Of a DNA stretch of 64,000 bases, positions 17,683 through 26,297 are shown one piece after another. Below the pieces are notes generated by a model that was not told the origin of the DNA, ran no database searches, and saw only the letters and a list, made by a program, of their open reading frames with translations. Each line of letters begins with the position of its first letter. The stretch's first letter is position 1. The stretch is from contig JADJRJ010000031.1 of assembly GCA_016712265.1 (NCBI GenBank), forward strand, positions 496,001-560,000, given 5' to 3'. This DNA comes from Gemmatimonadota bacterium. GTDB lineage: Bacteria; Gemmatimonadota; Gemmatimonadetes; Gemmatimonadales; Gemmatimonadaceae. A program made the translations under genes and the position numbers.

Positions 17683-18717
17683 TCAGCGGCGGATCGCCGT
17701 GGTCTCCAGGAGGGCCTCGCGCACCGCCTTCGCCTTCCCTGCGCGCTCGAGGGCCTGCCAGAGTCGCTCCACGGTCTCGGCGTCCACGAGCCCGGATGGC
17801 GAGCTCTGCGGACCGGCCAGCCCAGCATCCACCCGGAACGCGTCGACCGCGGCGATCGTCTCAGCGGTATACAGCATGGCATCGGCGCCGCGCCCAAGCG
17901 TTGTTTCGTTGGGCCGAAAGCGGCCGAGCGCGTGGAGCATCACCTTGAGTTGCCAGATGTCGTTGCCGGCAAACTGTTGGAGGGTACGGAAGCCAAGAGT
18001 CTGCGAGACCGCGTCGTAGATTCGGCGCAACTCGCCAACGGGTTCGGGATGCTCGCACACGTTGATGTTGACCGTGATCCCGTCGTTGCGGCGCGAGCGG
18101 CCCGGGCGATTGTCGGCGACCACGACCGCGGCTGACTGCACGCGACCATGTCGGGCGTCGCCCCCCTGCGCATGTCCGGCCGCCAGCGCCTCAATGAGCC
18201 GGTCGGCGAGGTGGCGGGGTTGGCCTTCTGTGGCTTCAAAGGAAGTTGCGACGGCGTCCACGACCTGCTTGCCGACGAGGATATTTCCCTGCGTCACGTA
18301 GTTGGTCCCGGCGCGGTGCCCGGCCCACTGCTGGGGACCCGAGCCGGTGTGTTGCGCGCTCTTTCCGTTGAGCGCGATGACCCCGATCTGTCGCGATTGC
18401 GCCCCGCTGTCCGCCGCCATGAGGCGGCGCAGCGCAACGTCCGGTGCCTCGCCAGCGGCGAGCGCGCCCAGCAATTCCTCGCCGTACTGGGTGCGGGTGC
18501 TGGCCTGGGTTGCCACCGCGCCCACTCCGGCCCGGACCCACGGTACGCCGTTCCCGACGCAGGCCACGCGCGTCGTGACGGCGACCCCCACCTCACCTGT
18601 ACGTGGATCGATCGCGGCGATCGAGAAGGTGCTGAACGTCAGGTTCTGCCGGTTCCAGGAGATGGGTTCCTGGGCGCCAATCGATCCAGCGATCAGGAGG
18701 GGTAGGAAACGACGCAT
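17683..18717 (-). CDS. Secreted DUF1028 family protein
   Basis: The protein has 344 residues. ATG 18717 opens a signal peptide (MRRFLPLLIAGSIGAQ). Residues ~25-230 match DUF1028, an Ntn-hydrolase-like family (FSTFSIAAIDPRTGEVGVAV; ACVGNGVPWVRAGVGAVATQ; QGNILVGKQVVDAV). The C-terminal ~90 residues resemble the small helical domain often attached to DUF1028 proteins (TLGFRTLQQFAGNDIWQLK). No biochemical function is firmly established for the family. A GCCGTCT repeat and the MFS gene lie upstream on the same strand. Confidence 0.8.
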   Translation of the reverse strand: MRRFLPLLIAGSIGAQEPISWNRQNLTFSTFSIAAIDPRTGEVGVAVTTRVACVGNGVPWVRAGVGAVATQASTRTQYGEELLGALAAGEAPDVALRRLMAADSGAQSRQIGVIALNGKSAQHTGSGPQQWAGHRAGTNYVTQGNILVGKQVVDAVATSFEATEGQPRHLADRLIEALAAGHAQGGDARHGRVQSAAVVVADNRPGRSRRNDGITVNINVCEHPEPVGELRRIYDAVSQTLGFRTLQQFAGNDIWQLKVMLHALGRFRPNETTLGRGADAMLYTAETIAAVDAFRVDAGLAGPQSSPSGLVDAETVERLWQALERAGKAKAVREALLETTAIRR

Positions 18718-18817
18718 CGGATATCGTGGTTTGAGGTGGTTCGAGATGCCGAGCCTTCTGGCGCATTGGCGCGCTCCCATGCGCCCATTGGTTGCCACGA
18801 CTCGCCCGTATGGTCGC

Positions 18818-18831
18818 GCCGTCTGCCGTCT
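18818..18831. repeat. Dispersed heptamer repeat, two GCCGTCT units
   Basis: GCCGTCT occurs twice in tandem and touches the stop codon of the MFS gene (complement of 18830-18832). It is a member of the family also found at 23059, 46933, 51709 and 53587. Confidence 0.7.
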
Positions 18832-20233
18832 ATCCCTTCGGCTTCCCCGCATACTGATCCATCCCGATGCCGAGCAACAGCGTAGCGGCGACGAAGGACG
18901 CCGAGAAAAAGTAGGGCGCCGAGGTGCCGATCGCGTCAAACGACCAACCGAAGAAGAGCGGGGCGATCACGCGCGACGCACCGCCAAATGTCTGTTGCAA
19001 TCCCATGTAGAGGCCGCGTTCCGTGTTCGGGATCACCCGCGAGAGCATGGCCGTCACGCAGGGAAAGGTGAACGCGGTGCCGAGCGGGAGCAGCGCCACG
19101 GCGAGCGCCAGCACCCCAATGTTTGGAGAGAGGGGCATTCCCAGCAGCCCCACGGTCAGCAGCACGATCCCGATTCGGCTGAGTCGCGCCTCGCCGAACC
19201 GGTCCACGGCGCGCCCCAGGAGCAGCACGCGCGTGAAGACGGAGATCGCCCCGATGTACATGAAGAACAACCCGATCGACTGGGCGGTGATCCCGAATCG
19301 CGCGTTCAGGAAGAGTGCGAGCACGGTATTCACACCCTGAAAGGCCCCGATCGCAATGGCATAGATCAGGATGAGGCGCGAGGAGGGTTCTGAAGAATGC
19401 GCGAGGACGCGCCACGCCGCGGCCCGGGACGACGCACGTGGCCGGTCTCCCGTGTGGACGTGCCGACTCTCCTGCAAGTACTTCCAAGCGAACCCCATCG
19501 TGGTGAGGCAGAGCAGGGCAGCAACCATCCCCGGGGCCGCGCGGCCCATGCGAAACTCGCTGATCCCCGGGGCCAGGTCTTGCTGCCCGAGAGTCACCGC
19601 CAGCGAGCCAAGGACCGGACCGAGGGCGACACCGAGGTTCGTGGCGGCAGACAACCAGCCGAGGGCGCGCGCGCGGTCGGCCGGTTCTGTGGTGTCGGCC
19701 ACGTACGCCTGGATCACTCCCACCGTGCCGCCTCCCGCGCCCTGCACGAGCCGGGAGAGGAACAGCACCACCAGCGAGGTCGCAAACCCGAAGATGAGGT
19801 AGGAAATGGCCGACGCGCCTAACGCGATCAACAGGGCCGGACGCCGTCCATGCTTGTCCGAGTAGCGGCCCCACATGGGAGCGCTGGCCAGCTGGGCGAT
19901 GGTGAAGGCGGAGACGATGATCCCCGTCACCGTCCCGATCCCGAGGGTCATCCCCGCCCACTGGACACCATCGTCCCCCGCCAGCTCCTTCACGTAAAAG
20001 GGCATCAGAGGGATGATCATCAGCACGCCGGCCATGTCGAGGAACGCCGTGGCCATGAGCGTGAAGAGCCTGGGCGGGATCTTCCGGACCTCCTGCACCA
20101 GAACGTACAGCAAGCCGGCCCCCACGAGGCCCGCCAGGGCGAGGAGCCACGGGGACTGCGTAGCGGTGGTCAGCTGCACGCTGTCGCCCAGGTGATGGGG
20201 AGCGGCGAATCTGCGCACGCCACGTCGGCGCAC
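18830..20233 (-). CDS. Major facilitator superfamily transporter, DHA1/multidrug-like
   Basis: The protein has 467 residues with 12 predicted membrane segments after an extra N-terminal one. It shows motif A between TM2 and TM3 (GRYSDKHGRRPALL) and the motif-C-like VQGAGGGTVGVIQAYVADTT typical of drug:H+ antiporters. The start is uncertain: a GTG at 20179 would remove 18 residues lacking homology. The first helix (residues ~29-47) precedes the canonical MFS fold. Substrate unknown. It lies 70 bp after the permease gene of the BMP operon on the same strand, so partial read-through is possible. Confidence 0.83.
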   Translation of the reverse strand: MRRRGVRRFAAPHHLGDSVQLTTATQSPWLLALAGLVGAGLLYVLVQEVRKIPPRLFTLMATAFLDMAGVLMIIPLMPFYVKELAGDDGVQWAGMTLGIGTVTGIIVSAFTIAQLASAPMWGRYSDKHGRRPALLIALGASAISYLIFGFATSLVVLFLSRLVQGAGGGTVGVIQAYVADTTEPADRARALGWLSAATNLGVALGPVLGSLAVTLGQQDLAPGISEFRMGRAAPGMVAALLCLTTMGFAWKYLQESRHVHTGDRPRASSRAAAWRVLAHSSEPSSRLILIYAIAIGAFQGVNTVLALFLNARFGITAQSIGLFFMYIGAISVFTRVLLLGRAVDRFGEARLSRIGIVLLTVGLLGMPLSPNIGVLALAVALLPLGTAFTFPCVTAMLSRVIPNTERGLYMGLQQTFGGASRVIAPLFFGWSFDAIGTSAPYFFSASFVAATLLLGIGMDQYAGKPKG

Positions 20234-20303
20234 TCGGTGTGGGCCAGACGCCCCTGCGCCCCGGCGCGCGCCAGGGACCGACAGGGAAGATTCAAGCGGT
20301 GGC

Positions 20304-21212
20304 TCAAGGTTCGGTCACACGGCCCAGCGCGGCAGGCTGGCGCGATCGGCCCACGATCCCGGCCACGGCAATGATGGTGAGTACGTACGGGATCATCTCT
20401 ACGAACTGTGACGGCAACAGCTGCAATCCCTGCAACCGAATCTGGAACGTCTCGGCGGCCGCAAACAGCAGGCAGGCGAGCGCCACGCGCTTCGGTTCCC
20501 ATTGCCCAAAGATCACTGCGGCCAGCGCAATGAAACCGCGACCTGCCGTCATGCTGTCGGTGAACTGGTGCTGCTCGAGCGCGAGGTACGCACCACCCAT
20601 GCCGGCAAAGGCGCCGGCCCCGAGCACGGCGATCCATCGCACGCGTGCCACGGATACCCCCACGGACGCGGCAGCTTCCGGCTTTTCTCCAACGGCGCGA
20701 AGCCGCAACCCGTACGGGGTGCGGTACAGGATCCACCACACGGTCGGCAACGAGAGGAGCGCGACCAGGACCAGCGGGTTGGAGAATGACGCGAGCAGAG
20801 ACCCCAGCCCGGCGGTCGTACCGCCCTCGCTCGCCCCGGCCCAGTCGAAGCCCGGGATCCGCGGCGAATTCGACGACGAGTCGAATGCCAGGCGCAGGAA
20901 GAAGCGCGTGATCCCCACCGACATCAGGTTGATCGCGATCCCCAGGACCACCTGGTCCGCGCGATAGCGAATCGTCGCGAGCGCATGCAGCGCGGCCGCC
21001 AGCACCCCGCCCCCGATCCCGGCGAGCACCCCCAGCCACGGCGAGCCGGTGTAAAAGCTGCCTAACGCGGCGCAGAACGCCCCGGTCAGCATCCACCCCT
21101 CGAGCGTGAGGGCGATGACGCCGGCCCGCTCGGACAACACGCCGCCGGACGCCGCAAACAGGTACGGCGTCGCGATGCGCAGCGTCTGGATGAGGAAGGC
21201 GAGGATGCTCAT
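20304..21212 (-). CDS. BMP-type ABC importer permease 2 (nucleoside/simple sugar)
   Basis: The protein has 302 residues and is a BPD_transp_2 family permease. Evidence includes the start MSILAFLIQTLRIATPYLFA, the segment LSERAGVIALTLEGWMLTGA and the cytoplasmic coupling region YRTPYGLRLRAVGEKPEAA, which contacts the ATPase. The start ATG (21210-21212) overlaps the stop of the first permease (ATGA), so translation is coupled. It is the last gene of a four-gene operon with binding protein, ATPase and permease 1. Homologous systems (B. subtilis Nup/Yuf, Streptococcus) import purine and pyrimidine nucleosides. Confidence 0.9.
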   Translation of the reverse strand: MSILAFLIQTLRIATPYLFAASGGVLSERAGVIALTLEGWMLTGAFCAALGSFYTGSPWLGVLAGIGGGVLAAALHALATIRYRADQVVLGIAINLMSVGITRFFLRLAFDSSSNSPRIPGFDWAGASEGGTTAGLGSLLASFSNPLVLVALLSLPTVWWILYRTPYGLRLRAVGEKPEAAASVGVSVARVRWIAVLGAGAFAGMGGAYLALEQHQFTDSMTAGRGFIALAAVIFGQWEPKRVALACLLFAAAETFQIRLQGLQLLPSQFVEMIPYVLTIIAVAGIVGRSRQPAALGRVTEP

Positions 21213-22303
21213 GCCTGGCGCCCCCGAAGCGCACGCAGCAGGCGCTGGACTTCGGGCACGGCGGTTGCCACCGCGATGATCACCACCGCCGTCAGCACAT
21301 CGAGCATCTGCTTGGGCACGAGCGCATTCACCGCAAGCGCACCCTGCGACAACGTGGCGAACAGCAGCGACGCCACCAGCACCCCCGCCGGGTGATTCCG
21401 CCCGACCAGGGCAACGGCGATCCCGAGGTAGCCGGCGCCCGCCGCAAACCCCTCTTCGTAATACTGCTTGTAACCGAGCACGTAGTTGACGCCGCCCAGT
21501 CCAGCCAGGGCCCCGGAGAGCAGCAGGGTGCGCCACCAGGTGCGCCCGACATGGATGCCGCCGTATTCGGCGGCGTCGGGTTGCAGCCCAACGGCGCGCA
21601 GCTCATAGCCGGCCCGCGTGCGGAACAAGAACCACCACACCGAGACGGCGAGCCCGATCGCGACGAGGATCGTGAAGTTTGCCGCCGACCCATGAAACGC
21701 CGGGAATACCTCCGCGAGGCGCGGCACCGCCCCCGCGTGGATCTCGGGCGTGTGCAATGACTCAGCCACGCTCACCTTCGTCGCCACCAGCCAGTTGAGG
21801 AACGCGGCCACGATGAAGTTCATCATGATGGTCACGATCACCTCGCTGGCGCCAAAACGCGCCTTGAGCGCTCCAGGCACGGCGGCCGCGAGCGACCCAC
21901 CCGCACCGGCCGCCAGCAGGCAGAGGAGGATCGCGAGCGCCGCCGGGGTTCCAGCAGGCAGGCCAAGCCCCACCAGCGCCGCCGCGAAGCCGCCCAGCGC
22001 CAGCTGCCCTTCCGCCCCGATGTTGAACATCCCGGCGCGGATGCCTAACGCGACGGCAAGCCCGGTGCAGGCGAGCGTCGTGGCCTTGTACAACACCTGG
22101 CCAAAGCCGTAGGCGTTCCCCCACGTGCCATCCACGAGGAGCCGGTAGACCTCACGGGGCGACTGGCCGAACGACAGGATCAGGAGGTCGCCCACGACCG
22201 CGGCGATGAGCAGCGCCGTGAGCGGGGGGAGCAGCGGCTCCATGAGCCGCTGGTACCAGGGATCTCGTGCCGGCGCGCTGAGGTCAGGCTGCGCCATGCG
22301 CAC
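21209..22303 (-). CDS. BMP-type ABC importer permease 1
   Basis: The protein has 364 residues and belongs to the same BPD_transp_2 family as its partner but is longer. It has ~8-10 membrane helices, the typical GIRAGMFNIGAEGQLALGGF loop and the coupling region FRTRAGYELRAVGLQPDAAE. The start is at 22303 or 22297 (MRMAQPD or MAQPD); either overlaps the ATPase gene by 14-20 bp. The heterodimer of this protein and permease 2 forms the membrane channel. Confidence 0.9.
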   Translation of the reverse strand: MRMAQPDLSAPARDPWYQRLMEPLLPPLTALLIAAVVGDLLILSFGQSPREVYRLLVDGTWGNAYGFGQVLYKATTLACTGLAVALGIRAGMFNIGAEGQLALGGFAAALVGLGLPAGTPAALAILLCLLAAGAGGSLAAAVPGALKARFGASEVIVTIMMNFIVAAFLNWLVATKVSVAESLHTPEIHAGAVPRLAEVFPAFHGSAANFTILVAIGLAVSVWWFLFRTRAGYELRAVGLQPDAAEYGGIHVGRTWWRTLLLSGALAGLGGVNYVLGYKQYYEEGFAAGAGYLGIAVALVGRNHPAGVLVASLLFATLSQGALAVNALVPKQMLDVLTAVVIIAVATAVPEVQRLLRALRGRQA

Positions 22304-23828
22304 CTCCCGTCATGGCACCGGTCATCCATGGCCCCAGTGCCTGGGCACTGGCCTCCGCACGGGGCAGGGTGACGACCAGCTTGCCGCCGTACATCACGCC
22401 GACGCGGTCCGCCAATGCCAGGACTTCGACGAGGTCAGCCGAGACGAGGAGGATGGCCTTGCCCGCATCGCGCGCGGCACGGAGCTGGTCGTGGATGAAC
22501 TCGATCGCCCCCACGTCCACGCCACGCGTCGGCTGCACGGCCAACAACACGGAGAACTCGCGGCCGCGCAGCTCACGGGCAATGACCACCTTCTGCTGGT
22601 TGCCACCGGACAGGGCGCGCGCCGGGGTCTCCGCGGTCGCCGGCCGAACATCGAATTGCGTGATCCGTTCCTCGGCGTTGCGACCGATCCGGTCGCGCAC
22701 GAGTGCCAGGCCGCGACTAAAACGATGCTGCAGGCCAAGAATCAGGTCGTCGGCAATGGAGTACTCGAGCACCAGCCCGCGGCGATGGCGATCCTCGGGG
22801 ATGTGCGACAACCCCGCATCGGCGCGCTGGCGCACCGTCCACCCCGTGATGTCGCTGCCACCAAGGCGTACGGTGCCAGACGACACCGGGCGAAGGCCGG
22901 CGATCGCCTCGATCAGTTCGGTTTGGCCGTTGCCCTCGACACCGGCGATGCCAAAGATCTCCCCGGCTCGCACGTCGAACGACAGCTGGTCAACCTCGTT
23001 AGGCCGCCGACTCGACGCGACCGTGAGCGAGTGAACAGTCAATCGCGCCTCGGTCGGTGCCGTCTGCCGTCTGCCGTCTGCCGTCTCCTCTTTTCCCGCC
23101 AACCGCACCTCCCGCCCCACCATCATCCGCGCAATCGCCGCCGGCGTGGCCCCTGCCGTCTCCATGTGCCCCACCGTCTCGCCCGCGCGCATGACCGTGA
23201 TCCGCTGCGAGACCTCGATCACCTCGTCCAGCTTGTGGGTGATCAGCACCACCGTCCCGCCCTTCGCGACGAGCGATCGTAGCACCTTCCACAGCTCCGT
23301 GACCTCGGGGGGCGACAACACCGCCGTCGGTTCGTCGAGGATCAGGATCTTCGCCCCGCGGAACAACACCTTGAGGATCTCGACGCGCTGCAGCTCGCCA
23401 ACCGCCAGGTCGGCCACCCGTCGTGCCGGGTCGACGACCAACCCGGTCCGCTCGCATAACGCACGCACCGCCGCTTCCGCCCCCGCGCGATCGAACTGCA
23501 ACCCGGCGCGTGGTTCCTGGCCGAGGACGAGGTTCTCGGCGACCGTCAGGGTGGGGATCAGCATGAAGTGCTGGTGCACCATGCCCACACCAGCAGCAAT
23601 CGCCTCGCGGGTTGACCACCCGGTGACGTCGCGGCCGTTGACCTCCAGCCGCCCCGCATCGGGCGCGTACATCCCGGCGATCATCCGCATGAGCGTTGAC
23701 TTGCCCGCGCCGTTTTCGCCAACCACCGCGTGGATTTCCCCCGCGGCCACCTCCAGCGAGGCATTGCGGTTGGCGATGCAATCGCCGAAGACCTTTCGGA
23801 TGCCGGTGGCGCGCAGGGCGATGCTCAT
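22284..23828 (-). CDS. BMP-type ABC importer ATPase with two nucleotide-binding domains
   Basis: The protein has 514 residues and energises the importer. Domain 1 has Walker A GENGAGKST, signature LAVGELQRVEI and Walker B ILILDEPTAVLSP. Domain 2 has a degenerate Walker A (GVEGNGQTEL) and a good signature LSGGNQQKVVIARE, as usual for the RbsA/NupA class, where one site is weak. The start MSIALRATGIRKVFG at 23828 overlaps the stop of the binding-protein gene (ATGA). The linker between the domains contains ETADGRRQTA, encoded by a four-unit GCCGTCT repeat, so this low-complexity insertion is probably recent. Confidence 0.93.
   Translation of the reverse strand: MSIALRATGIRKVFGDCIANRNASLEVAAGEIHAVVGENGAGKSTLMRMIAGMYAPDAGRLEVNGRDVTGWSTREAIAAGVGMVHQHFMLIPTLTVAENLVLGQEPRAGLQFDRAGAEAAVRALCERTGLVVDPARRVADLAVGELQRVEILKVLFRGAKILILDEPTAVLSPPEVTELWKVLRSLVAKGGTVVLITHKLDEVIEVSQRITVMRAGETVGHMETAGATPAAIARMMVGREVRLAGKEETADGRRQTAPTEARLTVHSLTVASSRRPNEVDQLSFDVRAGEIFGIAGVEGNGQTELIEAIAGLRPVSSGTVRLGGSDITGWTVRQRADAGLSHIPEDRHRRGLVLEYSIADDLILGLQHRFSRGLALVRDRIGRNAEERITQFDVRPATAETPARALSGGNQQKVVIARELRGREFSVLLAVQPTRGVDVGAIEFIHDQLRAARDAGKAILLVSADLVEVLALADRVGVMYGGKLVVTLPRAEASAQALGPWMTGAMTGGAHGAA
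23059..23086. repeat. Four-unit GCCGTCT tandem repeat inside the ABC ATPase linker
   Basis: Four perfect GCCGTCT heptamers (28 bp) lie in frame within the ATPase gene and encode the linker TADGRRQTAP on the minus strand. It is the longest member of the dispersed heptamer family and the only one within a gene. Confidence 0.85.
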
Positions 23829-24862
23829 TTCGTGCTCGGCACGGTGATGCGGCCGGCGATGATCTCGGCGCGGAGTGCCTCGACGCGCTCCCGGGCGGAG
23901 GCGGTGATCAACGAGGTGTTGTTGGCGTCGTCGATGTAGTTGACGCCCCGTTCCTTCAATCCCAACTCGAAAATGCCTCCACGGAAGGAGCCGTCCTGCA
24001 CCTGGCGGATGGTCCCGAATACGGCTTCGTCCACGCCCTTCACCATCGAGGTGAGGATGAAACCCGGTGCCTCCGCGTATTGGTCCGCGTCGACCCCGAT
24101 CGCGAGCTTGCCCAGCCGGCGCGCCGCCTCGAAGACCCCCAACCCCGTGGAGCCGGAGGCGTGGAAGATCACGTTCACCCCCTGCTGGTACTGCGAGAGC
24201 CCGAGTTCCTGGCCACGTCCGGGATTCTTGAACGCATCCGGGGTGACGCCGGCGTATTGGGCGATCACGGTGCAGTCCGGGCACACCGCCTGGACCCCGG
24301 CGCGATACCCCATCTCGAACTTGTGAATCAGGGGGAAGTCCATCCCGCCGACGAAGCCCAGCTTCTTCGAGTTGCCGACCAATGCGGCGAGCGCGCCGAC
24401 CAGGAAGGATCCCTCCTCCTCCCGGAACTTGAGTGCTGCGAGGTTGTCGGGCGGGGGTACCGGCTGGCCGTTCGCGTCCATCGCCACGGCGTAGTCGACC
24501 CCGGCGAACTTGACCCCCGGGTACTCCTTGGCGAGCAGCGTGAGGTCGTCCGAAAAGATGAACCCTACGCCGATGACCAGGTCCATTCCCTCGGCCGCCA
24601 GAAGGCGCAGACCAGCCTCGCGGTCGGACCCTTCACCGGGTTCGATGAACCGGACGCGAGCGCCAAGCTCCTTCATTGCGCGTTCGGCGCCCAGGAAGGC
24701 GCCGTCGTTGAACGACTTGTCGCCCCGGCCTCCCACGTCGAACACAATACCGACATCCACCCCGTCGCCTGTGGCGATCCGGGTGGCTCCGGCCGGTTCT
24801 ATGAATAGGAGCGCGAGGTGCACAACCGAGAGCACCACCAGCGCTACGATCAGCTTGCGCAT
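23825..24862 (-). CDS. BMP family ABC importer substrate-binding protein
   Basis: The protein has 345 residues, with an N-terminal hydrophobic segment (MRKLIVALVVLSVVHLALLF) and a periplasmic binding domain of the basic membrane protein/Med type: VGIVFDVGGRGDKSFNDGAF, then GVGFIFSDDLTLLAKEYPGV and HASGSTGLGVFEAA, the region that binds the nucleoside ribose and base in the PnrA family. Unlike most relatives it has no lipobox Cys, so it may be anchored by an uncleaved signal segment. It is the first gene of the importer operon; its stop overlaps the ATPase start. Confidence 0.92.
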   Translation of the reverse strand: MRKLIVALVVLSVVHLALLFIEPAGATRIATGDGVDVGIVFDVGGRGDKSFNDGAFLGAERAMKELGARVRFIEPGEGSDREAGLRLLAAEGMDLVIGVGFIFSDDLTLLAKEYPGVKFAGVDYAVAMDANGQPVPPPDNLAALKFREEEGSFLVGALAALVGNSKKLGFVGGMDFPLIHKFEMGYRAGVQAVCPDCTVIAQYAGVTPDAFKNPGRGQELGLSQYQQGVNVIFHASGSTGLGVFEAARRLGKLAIGVDADQYAEAPGFILTSMVKGVDEAVFGTIRQVQDGSFRGGIFELGLKERGVNYIDDANNTSLITASARERVEALRAEIIAGRITVPSTK

Positions 24863-24974
24863 CGGGGGAGGAAAGGTCGCGGTGGTCCGGGGGGGCCGGA
24901 AGGGGGTTCGTCGGCCGATGTTGACCGCGGAGTCGGGATGGCGGAGGTTTGGGGTCTCCCTGTCCGGTCCCACG

Positions 24975-26246
24975 ATGACCAATCGTCGCTCGTTTCTTGG
25001 TGCCGCGGCTGCGGCCGGCGTCGCCCCCCTGCTCTCACCCCGCCTGCTGGACGCCATGGAGCGGCGGCTCGAGCCCTGGCGGGGGCGCGCACCCTCCGTG
25101 GCGGCGACCGAGGAGGAGTTCTGGGACGAAATTCGGCAGGCCTTCCCGGTGCACCCGTACATCAACCTGGAAAACGGGTATTCGTCGCCGCAGCCCCGGA
25201 TGACCTGGGACGCCTTCCAGCGGCACGAGAAGGACGTCAATGACGGCCTCTCGTTCTACATGCGCCGTCGACGGGCCGCTGACCATGCCCGGGTGAAGGC
25301 CGAGCTGGGCGCCGTGGCCGGGGTGCCCGCGGATGAGATCGTGATCACGCGCAACACCACCGAATCCATGGCCACCGTGATCCATGGGATCGAGACGGCG
25401 CCCGGCGACGAGGCGGTGATGTGCAACCAGGACTACGGGTCGATGCTGGAGCAATACCGGCAGCAGGGACGGCGGCGGGGGCTCAAGAACGTCGAGATCT
25501 CGGTGCCGTTGCACCCGAAGAGCGATGACGAGGTCGTGGACGCGTATGCCGCCGCCATCACGCCGCGCACAAAGCTCCTGCACCTCTCGCACATGATCAA
25601 CATTTCCGGCCAGATCCTCCCGGTCCGGAAGATCGCGGACATGGCGCACTCCCGCGGGGTGAGCGTGATCGTGGACGGCGCGCACGCGCTCGCCCACCTG
25701 GACTTCACCATCCCGCAGTTGGGGAGCGACTACTACGGGGCGTCACTGCACAAGTGGTTGTGCACGCCGCTGGGCGCCGGGCTGTTGCACATCAAGAAGG
25801 AGAAGATCGCGAGTGTGTGGCCGCTCATGGGTGACGCGAGCCATGCCGATGACGACATCGCCAAGCTGGAGCGTATCGGGACGCTGCCCACCTGGACGAT
25901 CATGGCGATTTCGGACGCGATCCGCTTCCACACCATGGTCGGGGTGCAGCGCAAGGAGGCGCGCCTGCGCTACCTGCAGGAGTACTGGACCAGTCGCGTG
26001 CGCGAGATCCCCAAGGTGTACCTCAACACACCGACCGGCCATCGGGCGGCCGGGATCGCCAACGTCGGGATCACGGGGATGACCCCGGAGGCGCTGGCCA
26101 CGGTCCTGTTCGACCGCTTCCAGGTGTACACGGTGGCGATCAACAACGTCGCGGTGAAGGGGGTGCGGGTGACCCCGCACCTCTACACGACAACAGCAGA
26201 GCTGGACACCTTCGTCACGGCGATCCGCGAGCTCGCGCGCGGGTGA
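24975..26246 (+). CDS. Tat-exported PLP-dependent class V aminotransferase-fold enzyme
   Basis: The protein has 423 residues. ATG 24975 gives a twin-arginine signal (MTNRRSFLGAAAAAGVAPLL). The fold type I PLP domain resembles isopenicillin-N epimerase and cysteine desulfurase relatives: TRNTTESMATVI (phosphate binding), VDGAHALAHLDF (Asp contacting the pyridine N) and the Schiff-base Lys in ASLHKWLCTPLG. The substrate is unknown; class V members act as epimerases, transaminases or lyases. A periplasmic PLP enzyme is uncommon, and folding with cofactor before export would fit Tat use. It is divergent from the nucleoside-importer operon. Confidence 0.87.
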   Translation: MTNRRSFLGAAAAAGVAPLLSPRLLDAMERRLEPWRGRAPSVAATEEEFWDEIRQAFPVHPYINLENGYSSPQPRMTWDAFQRHEKDVNDGLSFYMRRRRAADHARVKAELGAVAGVPADEIVITRNTTESMATVIHGIETAPGDEAVMCNQDYGSMLEQYRQQGRRRGLKNVEISVPLHPKSDDEVVDAYAAAITPRTKLLHLSHMINISGQILPVRKIADMAHSRGVSVIVDGAHALAHLDFTIPQLGSDYYGASLHKWLCTPLGAGLLHIKKEKIASVWPLMGDASHADDDIAKLERIGTLPTWTIMAISDAIRFHTMVGVQRKEARLRYLQEYWTSRVREIPKVYLNTPTGHRAAGIANVGITGMTPEALATVLFDRFQVYTVAINNVAVKGVRVTPHLYTTTAELDTFVTAIRELARG

Positions 26247-26297
26247 CCGGGCGCCAGCCCCTCCGTGCGATCCGCGGACCCAGGGCTGCGGCGGAGC

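Noticed and set aside
18936..20150. 404-aa open frame on the same strand as the MFS gene
   Set aside because: It is an out-of-frame shadow of the transporter, Gly/Arg-rich with no family features.
23829..24284. Upstream extension of the ABC ATPase frame
   Set aside because: It lies inside the binding-protein gene; the ATGA overlap fixes the start at 23828.
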